From: Gemmatimonas sp.
Lineage (GTDB): Bacteria > Gemmatimonadota > Gemmatimonadetes > Gemmatimonadales > Gemmatimonadaceae
NCBI GenBank assembly: GCA_023910675.1
Contig: JAAVWC010000026.1
Coordinates: 1-53,930 of the forward strand
Direction: 5' to 3'
Length of the DNA: 53,930 nt
The position numbers and the translations under genes are program-made. The notes beneath the pieces were generated by a model, which was not told the DNA's origin, did not search any database, and was given only the letters and a program-made list of their open reading frames with translations. This document shows positions 46,479 through 53,930 of this stretch, in pieces. Positions within the stretch are counted from its first letter, which is position 1, and every line of letters begins with the position of its first letter.

Positions 46479-46539
46479 CATATCACGGAAATCCCGCGTT
46501 CGGGAGGTCCGCGCCTACAGCCCTGCGTTCGCCCCGCGA

Positions 46540-47739
46540 ATGACTCCGATTGCCTCCCCGACGCTCGTTTCCCGTCGGTTCTCCATACAGCTCGCTCCCG
46601 CCGCTACTTCGTTCTTGTTCCTGCTCGCGCTTGGCGCCTGCAAGGACAAGCCAACGCCGCAGCGGCCTACGCCGACCGTGTCGGTCGTCACCGTTGCTAA
46701 GGCGCCGCTGCCGTACATCGTCAGCGCCAACGGACAGGTCGAGCCCAACCGCACGGTGGCGGTCCAGTCGCTCGTGTCCGGACAGCTCACGCGCGTCGCC
46801 ATCTCCGAAGGCGATGAGGTGCGCGAGGGGCAGCTGCTCTTCCAGATCGACCCGCGCCCCTTCCGTGCGGAAGTCGAGCGTGCTCAGGCGACGCTCGCCC
46901 GCGATGAGGCGACCCTGACCCGCGCGCGCGGCGACTCGGTGCGCTTCGCGTCGCTCGCGAAAGACGGCTACGTCACCAAGCAGCAGCTCGATCAAGCCTT
47001 TGCCGAAGCCTCAGCGCTGGCGGCCACGGTGTCGGCGGGGCGTGCCACGTTGCAGCGCGCGCGCCTCGACCTCGAGAACACGACGGTGAAGGCGCCGATT
47101 TCCGGGCGCACGGGCCAGCTGTTGTACAAGGCCGGCTCGCTGGTGCGCGCGTCGGCCGATCAGCTCGTGACGATCAACGAAGTGCGCCCAGTGCTTGTCC
47201 GCTTCCCGGTCCCCGAGCGCGATTTCGAGGAGATGCGCACTCGCGCCGGACTCGACAAGGCGCTCAAGGTAAAGGTGTTGCCCGGCCCCGATACCACCAA
47301 GGTGATCACCGGTGTCCTCACCTTCGTCGACAATCAGGTGGATCGTGCCACGGGCTCGGTGCTCCTCAAGGCACGCGTGGCCAACGAGGACCGCTTGCTG
47401 TGGCCCGGCCAGTTCGTGAGCGTCGCGTTGCAGCTCAGCGTCGACGAAGACGCCATCACCATTCCCTCGGAAGCGGTGGTCACGTCGGGGACGAGCAGCT
47501 TCGTGTACACGATGGAAGACGGTAAGGCCAAGCGTATGGCGGTGAAGGTGGGTCGCCCCGCAGGAACGCGCGTCAAGATCGACAGCGGACTGGTTGGTGG
47601 TGAGCAGGTGATTACCGAAGGACAGGCGCGTCTGCGCGACGGGGCAAAGGTGCAGCTGCGCAAGCCGGCTGGCGCTCAGGCAGGACGCGGCGGAACGGCA
47701 GGCGAAGGCCGTGGAGGCCAGGGAGGGTCCAACCGATGA
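46540..47739 (+). CDS. RND efflux periplasmic adaptor (membrane fusion protein)
   Basis: This lipoprotein-type adaptor (399 residues; lipobox LLALGAC) links an RND pump to an outer-membrane channel. Domains in order: barrel-sandwich/lipoyl-like half (SGQLTRVAISEGDEVREGQLLFQID), alpha-hairpin (ERAQATLARDEATL), second half-motif (TTVKAPISGRTGQ), beta-barrel, and membrane-proximal domain. The tail is Gly-rich (AGRGGTAGEGRGGQGG). The stop overlaps the pump ATG (ATGA). No TolC-like gene is seen. MdtA-like by length and order. Confidence 0.93.
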   Translation: MTPIASPTLVSRRFSIQLAPAATSFLFLLALGACKDKPTPQRPTPTVSVVTVAKAPLPYIVSANGQVEPNRTVAVQSLVSGQLTRVAISEGDEVREGQLLFQIDPRPFRAEVERAQATLARDEATLTRARGDSVRFASLAKDGYVTKQQLDQAFAEASALAATVSAGRATLQRARLDLENTTVKAPISGRTGQLLYKAGSLVRASADQLVTINEVRPVLVRFPVPERDFEEMRTRAGLDKALKVKVLPGPDTTKVITGVLTFVDNQVDRATGSVLLKARVANEDRLLWPGQFVSVALQLSVDEDAITIPSEAVVTSGTSSFVYTMEDGKAKRMAVKVGRPAGTRVKIDSGLVGGEQVITEGQARLRDGAKVQLRKPAGAQAGRGGTAGEGRGGQGGSNR

Positions 47740-50700
47740 ACCAGAAGGCACCACCGCAGCTCCCAGCCAACGATGTGCCGCCGGAAGTGACTGGCAACAG
47801 CAATCTCAGCGAGATCTGGATTCGCCGGCCCATAATGACCACGCTGGTCATGACCGCCATTCTGATTTTCGGCGCCGTGGCGTACAACCGCCTCGCCGTG
47901 AGCGATCTGCCCACGATCGACTACCCGACCATTACGGTGTCTGCCGGCTTGCCGGGCGCGAGCCCGGAAGTCATGGCGTCGTCGGTGGCGACACCGCTCG
48001 AGCAGCAGTTCGCGACCATTTCCGGCATCGACAACATCACGTCGTCGAGCTCGCAGGGAAATACGAACGTCACCATCCAGTTCAATCTGGACCGTGACAT
48101 CGACAAGGCAGCGGCCGACGTGCAGTCGGCCATTTCAAAAACGCTGCGCCAGTTGCCGCAGGGCATCAATCCGCCCTCGTACAACAAGGCCAACGCTGCC
48201 GACTCGCCCATCATGATGTTCTCGCTCACCTCCGACGTCATGTCGCGCGCGGAGTTGAACGAGTACGCCGAAACCTTCATCGGGCAAAAGCTCAGCACCG
48301 TCACCGGTGTCGCGCAGGTGCAGATCTACGGCTCGGCCAAGTACGCCGTGCGCGTCCAGCTCGATCCGAGTGCGCTCGCGCAGCGCGGCATCGGCATCGA
48401 CGAAGTACAGCAGGCCATCAACCAAGGGAATTCCAACTCCCCGGCTGGCGTGCTCATGGGGCCCAACCAGTCGTTCACGCTGCAGGCCACCGGTCAGCTC
48501 AAGAACGCCGCCGAGTTCCGTCAGCTCGTTGTAGCCAACCGCAACGGCCTGCCCGTGCGTCTCGGTGATCTTGGCAACGTCTACGATGGACTGCAGAGCC
48601 TGCGCGGCTTCAGCGAAATCAATGGCGTCAGCAACATCTCGCTGGCCATCATCCGTCAGCCCGGCGTGAACACCGTGGCCACGGCGAAAGCGGTGGAGCA
48701 CGAAATGGAGCAGCTCACAGAGCAGCTCCCGCCAGGCGTGAAGGCGTACACGGTCTTCAACCGTGCCGAGAGCATCGAAGAGGCCGTCAACGACGTGCAG
48801 TTCACGTTGGCGCTCACCGTGGCGCTGGTCGTCATGGTGATTTTCCTGTTCCTGCGGAACGCGCGCGCCACGCTCATTCCGTCGCTGGCGTTGCCGTTCT
48901 CCATCATCGGCACCTGCATCGTCATGTGGGCGCTCGACTACAGCCTCAATAACCTCACGCTCATGGCGCTCACGCTCGCCGTGGGCTTCGTGGTCGACGA
49001 TGCCATCGTGATGCTCGAGAACATCGTGCGTCACATGGAAATGGGGAAGTCGCCCATGCGGGCGGCGCTCGACGGCTCCAAGGAGATCAGCTTCACGATT
49101 CTCTCCATGACGCTGTCGCTGGTGGCCGTATTCATTCCGCTGCTGTTCATGCCGGGTATCGTCGGGCGTCTGTTCCGCGAGTTTGCCGTCACGATTGGTG
49201 TGTCCATTCTCGTGTCGGGCTTCGTGTCGCTCACGCTCACGCCCATGCTCGCCGCCAAGTTCCTCAAGGGCGGGGAAGGGCACGCGGAGCCCACCGGAGC
49301 GTGGCGGTCGGTCGAGCGTGTTTATCAGGCCTCCGAGCGCGCGTATGTGTCGTCGCTCAACTGGGTCATGCGGCATCGTGGACTCACCATGCTCTTCAGC
49401 GCCTTCACGCTGGCGGCCACGGTGGTGCTCTTCATGATCATCCCCAAGGGCTTCCTGCCGTCGGAAGACACGGGACGCCTGCAGGGGTCGGTAGAAGGAC
49501 CGGAAGGCATCGGCTACGAAGCGCTCGCCGCCAAGGGACGCGAAGTCGGCAAGATCATTCAGGAGAGCCCCTACGTTGAGCGCGTCAGCGTCTCCATCGG
49601 TGGCGGACCGGGTGGCGGCAGCAATAGCGCGCGCCTGATGCTCACCCTCAAGCCGCGCGACAGCCGCCCCCATGTGGATCAGGTCATGCGCGAAATCACC
49701 CGCGCCACCTCTGGCGTGCCGGGTGTGCAGGTGTTCCTGCGCAACCCGCCGCCGATCAACATCGGAGGTCGCCGCGGCAACAGCGCGTATCAGATTTCGC
49801 TGCAAGGGGCCGACATCGCCGAGCTGTACACCAGCGCGCGCGCGCTCGAACAGCGCATGCGCGAACTGCCGGAACTCGAAAACATCTCGAGTGATCTGCA
49901 GGTGGGAAACCCGCAGGTGGGGATCGTCATCGATCGTGAGCGCGCATCGGCACTGGGTGTCAGCGCCAGTCAGATCGAAAACGCCCTCTACAACGCCTAC
50001 GGCTCGCGTCAGGTCTCGACGATCTACACGCAGGTCAATCAGTACCAGGTCATTCTGGAGCTCAAGGAAGATTTCCAGAAGGATCCGGCGGCGCTGAGTC
50101 AGCTCTTCATCCGCTCCAACACCGGCAGTCTCGTGGCGCTTGGCTCGGTGGCCACCTTCACCAAGGGTGTGGGGCCGGTGTCGGTGCAGCACAATGGACA
50201 GCAGCCCGCGGTGTCCATCTCGTTCAACACGCGCCCCAACGTCGCCCTTGGTACGGCGGTCGACGCGGTGCAGCGTGAGGCGGCAGCGGTGCTCCCCGTG
50301 GGCGTGACGAGTGCCCTCAGCGGCGACACGCAGGCGTTCGCGCAGGCGCAAAGCGGACTGCTCGCGCTGCTCGTCGTCGCGATCTTCGTGATTTACGTGG
50401 TGCTTGGCATTCTCTACGAGAGCTACATCCACCCCATCACGATTCTCTCCGGACTCCCCTTTGCCGCCGTGGGGGCGCTCGCCACTCTCATGATCTTCGG
50501 CAAGGATCTGAGCGTGTACGCGTACGTCGGCGTCATCATGCTCATCGGGCTCGTGAAGAAGAACGCGATCATGATGATCGACTTCGCCACGGATGCCGAA
50601 CGGAAAGAAGGGATGTCGCCGCGTGATGCCATTCTCGAGGCCGCGCGCGTGCGCTTCCGTCCCATCATGATGACCACCATGGCGGCGCTCATGGGGACGC

Positions 50701-50912
50701 TCCCCATTGCCATCGGCTTTGGCGCGGGCGCCGAATCGCGTCAGCCGCTTGGCTTGGCCGTCGTTGGTGGGCTCGCGTTCTCGCAGCTCATCACGCTGTA
50801 CGTGACGCCTGTGGTGTACACGCTGCTCGATCAGCTGGTGCACGGCCGCAAGGCCAAGAAGGCGGCCGCGCAGAGTCGCGCCTTCGATCCCATGCCCGTC
50901 GCCGGCGACTAA
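47736..50912 (+). CDS. RND multidrug efflux permease (AcrB/MdtB class)
   Basis: This inner-membrane proton-driven pump has 1058 residues and the usual 12 TM helices with two large periplasmic loops. The proton-relay pair D421-D422 lies in TM4 (VVDDAIVMLEN). The C-terminal half carries LIGLVKKNAIMMIDFA. The hydrophobe/amphiphile class is suggested by the sequence DLPTIDYPTITVSAGLPGAS near the N-terminus. The gene is translationally coupled to the adaptor. The outer-membrane partner must be encoded elsewhere. The substrate is not predictable. Confidence 0.95.
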   Translation: MNQKAPPQLPANDVPPEVTGNSNLSEIWIRRPIMTTLVMTAILIFGAVAYNRLAVSDLPTIDYPTITVSAGLPGASPEVMASSVATPLEQQFATISGIDNITSSSSQGNTNVTIQFNLDRDIDKAAADVQSAISKTLRQLPQGINPPSYNKANAADSPIMMFSLTSDVMSRAELNEYAETFIGQKLSTVTGVAQVQIYGSAKYAVRVQLDPSALAQRGIGIDEVQQAINQGNSNSPAGVLMGPNQSFTLQATGQLKNAAEFRQLVVANRNGLPVRLGDLGNVYDGLQSLRGFSEINGVSNISLAIIRQPGVNTVATAKAVEHEMEQLTEQLPPGVKAYTVFNRAESIEEAVNDVQFTLALTVALVVMVIFLFLRNARATLIPSLALPFSIIGTCIVMWALDYSLNNLTLMALTLAVGFVVDDAIVMLENIVRHMEMGKSPMRAALDGSKEISFTILSMTLSLVAVFIPLLFMPGIVGRLFREFAVTIGVSILVSGFVSLTLTPMLAAKFLKGGEGHAEPTGAWRSVERVYQASERAYVSSLNWVMRHRGLTMLFSAFTLAATVVLFMIIPKGFLPSEDTGRLQGSVEGPEGIGYEALAAKGREVGKIIQESPYVERVSVSIGGGPGGGSNSARLMLTLKPRDSRPHVDQVMREITRATSGVPGVQVFLRNPPPINIGGRRGNSAYQISLQGADIAELYTSARALEQRMRELPELENISSDLQVGNPQVGIVIDRERASALGVSASQIENALYNAYGSRQVSTIYTQVNQYQVILELKEDFQKDPAALSQLFIRSNTGSLVALGSVATFTKGVGPVSVQHNGQQPAVSISFNTRPNVALGTAVDAVQREAAAVLPVGVTSALSGDTQAFAQAQSGLLALLVVAIFVIYVVLGILYESYIHPITILSGLPFAAVGALATLMIFGKDLSVYAYVGVIMLIGLVKKNAIMMIDFATDAERKEGMSPRDAILEAARVRFRPIMMTTMAALMGTLPIAIGFGAGAESRQPLGLAVVGGLAFSQLITLYVTPVVYTLLDQLVHGRKAKKAAAQSRAFDPMPVAGD

Positions 50913-50932
50913 GCCGGCAACGAGCACGGGAG

Positions 50933-50965
50933 CGTCCTGAGCGCCATCGCGGCGCTTTCAGGACG
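50933..50965. terminator. Bidirectional hairpin between RND pump and kup
   Basis: CGTCCTGA-GCGCC pairs with GGCGC-TTTCAGGACG around ATCGC. It lies between two convergent stops (50912 and 50966) and would serve either strand. Confidence 0.75.
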
Positions 50966-53098
50966 TCAGAACTCGATCTGCGTTCCCAGCTCCACTACGC
51001 GGTTGGGCGGAATGCAGAAGAATTCCGTCGCCGAGCGGGCGTTGCGCGATAGGATCGCAAAAATGACTTTGCGCCACCGTGGAAGCGTAATCTTGTCGCC
51101 CGGGCGGGGACCAACCGGAATGAGACGTTCACGTCCGAGGAAGTAGCTCGTCTCCATGGGCTTGCAGCGAATGCCCATCTGGTCGACGACTTCGAGCACG
51201 TTCGGCACGTTGGGCGTCTGCATGAACCCGTACGACGCCACCACCCGCCAGAAGCCGTGTCCCAGCGAGGTCACGCGCACCCGTTCGCTCGCATTGGTTT
51301 CGGGAATGTCTGCCGTCTTCACCGACACGAGCAGCACGCGTTCGTGCAGCACCTTGTTGTGCTTGAGGTGATGCAGCAGCACCGGCGGCACGCCGTCGTC
51401 GGTGCCGGTCATGAAGACAGCAGTACCTGCAACCCGATGCACTTTCGACTTCTCGACGCCATCGAGAAAGAGCGAAATGGGCATGGTGCCATCGGCGAGG
51501 CGATCCATGAGCAGGCGTCGTCCGCGTTTCCAGGTGAGCATGAGCAGGAACAGCACGATGCCGAGCGCCATGGGGACCCAGCCGCCGTGCAATAGCTTCA
51601 CAAGGTTGGCACCGAAGAAGAATAGGTCGACCGTGACAAACACACTCACTAGACACGCGGCCTTCCACGCTTCCCATCGGAAACGCAACCGAAGGACCAT
51701 GTAGAACAGGATACTCGTGATGAGCATCGTGCCCGTGACAGCAATTCCGTAAGCCGCGCCCAACGCCGACGTGTTCTTGAAACCCACCACGACAAAGAGG
51801 CAGCCCACGGCGATGAACCAGTTCACTTCGGGGATGTAGATCTGTCCCTCTTCCTGGACGGATGTGTGGCGGATCTCCATGCGGGGGATAAAGCCGAGCG
51901 CGATCCCCTGCCGCGTGGTGGAGAAGGCCCCGGAAATCATCGCCTGAGACGCCACCACGGCGGCCAGCGTCGAGATGATCAGCAACGGCACCAGGAACCA
52001 CTCCGGCGCAAGCAGGAAGAACGGATTCTTCGATGCCGCGGGATTTTCGAGCAACAGGGCGCCCTGCCCGAAATAGTTCAGCAGCAGTGATGGAAACACG
52101 AGCAGCACCCACGCATACCGAATGGGTTTGCGGCCGAAGTGGCCCATGTCGGCATAGAGCGCTTCGCCGCCTGTGATCACCAGAACGACCGAACCGAGCA
52201 CAAAAAACGCCATCGATCCGTGCGCGCGCACGAAATCGACAGCGTAGAGCGGGTTCACGGCGGCAAGAATCGAGGGCTGCTGTACAATTTCGACGGCGCC
52301 CAACACCGCGATCGTGATGAACCAGACGAGTGTCAGTGGTCCGAACGCTTTGCCCACGAGGTCAGTACCAAATCGCTGCACCGCAAAGAGCGTGGCGAGA
52401 ATGATCACCGTAATGGGTACGATATACGCCTTGAGCGACGGTACCGCATACTCCAGCCCTTCCATGGCGCCCAACACCGACATGGCCGGCGTAATGATGC
52501 CATCGCCATACAGCAGCGCGGTGCCGAAGAGGGCCAGCGCGACGAATACACCACCCTTGGTAAAGCTCTGTGGGGTCCCGCGGGGGAAGATGAGCGCCAG
52601 CAGCGCGAACTGGCCGCCTTCGCCGCGGTTATCCGCCCGCAGAATGAAGCTCACGTACTTCACGCTGATGACCAGCGTCAGTGCCCACACGATCAGCGAC
52701 AGGATGCCGAAGACGTTGCCACGCGTCGGCTCAATGCCGTACATCTCGCCGAAGATTTCCTTGACGGAGTACAGGGGGCTGGTGCCGATGTCACCGTACA
52801 CCACGCCAAGCGCGGTGAGCGTCAGAATCGCCAGCCGTTTGCCGGTGGGATTCGTGTCCTTCTGATGTCCCCCTGCGTGGGACTGCACCGGAAACATCCC
52901 GGTGCTGGCGTGCATCTCATCGCCAGGTCTGGCGTCGGCCGCGCTGATCTGACTCGGAGTCTCCGCCGGACCGCTAGGGTGCCGGAGCGGCTCGTCGGCC
53001 GTAGAGGGCGGCTCTTCAGCCGCCTGTGGCTCAGCGCTACTATGGGAATCGGACTCGGCGTCGGAGGCCGGGACCGGAGGTTTCGGTTCGTCTGACAT
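50966..53098 (-). CDS. kup: Potassium uptake protein Kup
   Basis: This KUP/HAK/KT family K+ transporter (710 residues) has a hydrophilic N-terminal extension of about 85 residues, rich in Ser/Pro/Glu and not typical of E. coli Kup. The core starts ALGVVYGDIGTSPLYSVKEIF. About 12 TM helices are predicted. GDGIITPAMSVLGAMEGLE and family segments around GGEALYADMGHFGR and YFGQGALLLENP support the assignment. The cytosolic tail has the beta-rich C-terminal domain (LPRWRKVIFAILSRNARSATEFF). A TAGATT box lies about 25 nt before its ATG on the minus strand. Confidence 0.95.
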   Translation of the reverse strand: MSDEPKPPVPASDAESDSHSSAEPQAAEEPPSTADEPLRHPSGPAETPSQISAADARPGDEMHASTGMFPVQSHAGGHQKDTNPTGKRLAILTLTALGVVYGDIGTSPLYSVKEIFGEMYGIEPTRGNVFGILSLIVWALTLVISVKYVSFILRADNRGEGGQFALLALIFPRGTPQSFTKGGVFVALALFGTALLYGDGIITPAMSVLGAMEGLEYAVPSLKAYIVPITVIILATLFAVQRFGTDLVGKAFGPLTLVWFITIAVLGAVEIVQQPSILAAVNPLYAVDFVRAHGSMAFFVLGSVVLVITGGEALYADMGHFGRKPIRYAWVLLVFPSLLLNYFGQGALLLENPAASKNPFFLLAPEWFLVPLLIISTLAAVVASQAMISGAFSTTRQGIALGFIPRMEIRHTSVQEEGQIYIPEVNWFIAVGCLFVVVGFKNTSALGAAYGIAVTGTMLITSILFYMVLRLRFRWEAWKAACLVSVFVTVDLFFFGANLVKLLHGGWVPMALGIVLFLLMLTWKRGRRLLMDRLADGTMPISLFLDGVEKSKVHRVAGTAVFMTGTDDGVPPVLLHHLKHNKVLHERVLLVSVKTADIPETNASERVRVTSLGHGFWRVVASYGFMQTPNVPNVLEVVDQMGIRCKPMETSYFLGRERLIPVGPRPGDKITLPRWRKVIFAILSRNARSATEFFCIPPNRVVELGTQIEF

Positions 53099-53193
53099 AG
53101 AGTTGTTACGGGAAGTAGAAATCTACATCAGGGACGAATCAAAACGCACAAGGGCCTGCCCTTCCCGTCCACCTCGCGCCTGGGCGCTGTCAC

Positions 53194-53760
53194 ATGATCG
53201 GTTCATCGCTGTATCTGCTCGCCATGGTGGGGATGGTTGCTGTGTCCGGTGTTTCGACGGACAGTCTCAGGGCTGTGCGGCGCGACAGCCTCCGCCTGCC
53301 GAGCGACACCAGCCTCTCCCTTTCGGTCGGCGGTTTTCTCGACACGTACGTGGCATACGACATGGGTCGGCCGCGTTCGTTGGACAGGGCGTACACGACG
53401 CAGCCCGCCCGTCACAATGAGTTCAACGTCAATCTGGCGTTCGTGGAGCTCGGGCTGAGCGGCCCCAGGGTGCGCGGGCGGCTGGCCCTGCAGGCCGGGA
53501 CGTCGGTGCAGGCCAACTATGCGGGTGAACCCCGCTTGGGGAGTGTCAGCGGGCCCGACGTGGGGCGCATGCTGCAGGAGGCGTACGCTGGCTACGAACT
53601 GCGCCCCGGTCTGTGGATCGATGGCGGCGTGTTCTTCTCGAATGCCGGCATGGAGGGGTGGGTCTCACGCGACAACCCCATCTTTCCGGATCGCAATGCC
53701 ACCGCAGGCCTGTCCACGCGCAACGCGGTCGTCGTGACATCGCTCGCGGTCACATTCTGA
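53194..53760 (+). CDS. Outer-membrane beta-barrel (BBP2/OmpL-like) protein, apparently internally deleted
   Basis: The protein has 188 residues and a signal peptide. The first 155 residues match the start of bacterial porin-2-like barrels (GGFLDTYVAYDMGRP, NEFNVNLAFVELGLSG, AYAGYELRPGLWIDGGVFFSNAGMEGWVSRDNP). The last 25 residues, IFPDRNATAGLSTRNAVVVTSLAVTF, look like the very end of such a barrel, with the terminal Phe. The middle, usually another 200 or so residues, is missing at about 53670-53690. The reading frame is intact. Either the gene is a shortened relic or the assembly has skipped sequence. The gene diverges from kup. Confidence 0.75.
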   Translation: MIGSSLYLLAMVGMVAVSGVSTDSLRAVRRDSLRLPSDTSLSLSVGGFLDTYVAYDMGRPRSLDRAYTTQPARHNEFNVNLAFVELGLSGPRVRGRLALQAGTSVQANYAGEPRLGSVSGPDVGRMLQEAYAGYELRPGLWIDGGVFFSNAGMEGWVSRDNPIFPDRNATAGLSTRNAVVVTSLAVTF

Positions 53761-53788
53761 GCGGTCCCTAAACCGCCGTTCCCCCGCT

Positions 53789-53879
53789 CCTGCCCTCTAG
53801 AATCCTGCCGACTGCCGTCTCGGCTCGGTCTGGCGGCATCGCGCCGAGAACGCAGACGGCAGCAACGACAGATGGCAGG
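53789..53879 (-). repeat. Solitary hairpin repeat near the right edge
   Basis: On the minus strand it begins CCTGCCATCTGTCGTTGCTG and continues CCGTCTGCGTTCTCGGCGCG, then GCCGAGACGGCAGTCGGCAGG. This is a divergent member of the 119-bp repeat family. It again lies between convergent gene ends. Confidence 0.75.
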
Positions 53880-53900
53880 AGCGCAGGAACTGCGGAGTGT

Positions 53901-53930
53901 TTACAGCTCGCGCCCCAGCAGCGCGCTCAA
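53901..53930 (-). CDS. C-terminal end of a gene running in from the right
   Basis: On the minus strand the last bases read LSALLGREL then TAA at 53901-53903. Only nine residues are visible, so identity is unknown. The position, convergent with the barrel gene and following the solitary hairpin, fits a gene end. Confidence 0.35.
   Translation of the reverse strand: MSALLGREL

Noticed and set aside
48135..50927. 930-codon minus-strand frame opposite the RND pump
   Set aside because: Shadow of the efflux gene, with no start signal or family match.
53099..53193. c-di-AMP or other riboswitch before kup
   Set aside because: The gap is only 95 bp and is shared with a divergent gene. Only a short GTAGA-AA-TCTAC palindrome is seen, with no room for an aptamer.

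Overview
The window is GC-rich, densely coded bacterial DNA. It has outer-membrane-type genes (RND efflux, a beta-barrel protein), a caa3-type cytochrome oxidase, many lipoproteins, and large Ig-like/propeller surface proteins. This mix suits a Gram-negative, aerobic, environmental bacterium. My best guess is the Gemmatimonadota, but that is inference from gene content and style, since no rRNA or tRNA lies in the window.

Layout. 1-2.5 kb: lpd (cut by the left edge) and sucB on the minus strand, for E3 and E2 of a 2-oxoacid dehydrogenase complex. 2.6-5.9 kb: an MDR oxidoreductase, a small zinc-ribbon protein, an MscS-like membrane protein and a secreted protein. 5.87-6.60 kb: a 732-bp non-coding element with terminal inverted repeats and short tandem repeats. 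6.7-10.9 kb: gyrA and a REC-GAF-GGDEF diguanylate cyclase. 10.9-12.5 kb: a frameshifted CoA-binding protein gene and a saccharopine dehydrogenase-like gene with a scrambled tail. 12.7-15.6 kb: a periplasmic-binding lipoprotein overlapping a chemoreceptor gene. 15.9-21.3 kb: caa3 oxidase genes (subunits II, I, III, IV) followed by the assembly factor CtaG. 21.3-26.4 kb: a START-like protein with a histone-like tail, a membrane protein, a lipoprotein, a DUF5009-type acyltransferase and a PBP4-type DD-peptidase. 26.4-37.3 kb: two paralogous Ig-like/propeller lipoproteins, each followed directly by a tandem array of about 120-bp hairpin repeats (7 and about 22 copies). 37.4-40.6 kb: an aspartase fused to a cyclic-nucleotide-binding domain, divergent from a glycosylasparaginase-type hydrolase. 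40.8-46.2 kb: leuS, a hybrid histidine kinase and a double-PDZ protein. 46.5-53.1 kb: an RND adaptor/pump pair and Kup. 53.2 kb to the end: a beta-barrel protein that looks internally deleted, one solitary hairpin repeat and the tail of another gene.

The most unusual content is non-coding. Three families of large palindromes sit in gene gaps: (i) the 119/120-bp hairpin unit, in two arrays plus solitary copies at 12.5 and 53.8 kb; (ii) four copies of a 230-270-bp element with a conserved core of about 125 bp, at 20.2, 22.2, 40.6 and 46.2 kb; (iii) the TIR-bounded element before gyrA and a hairpin pair between sucB and lpd. Several genes (lpd, the MDR gene, ctaG, leuS) carry a TANNNT box 5-7 nt before the ATG, which predicts leaderless transcripts. 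The 10.9-12.5 kb stretch has four apparent single-base indels, so either recent gene decay or local sequence errors should be considered. No CRISPR array, rRNA, tRNA or transposase was found.
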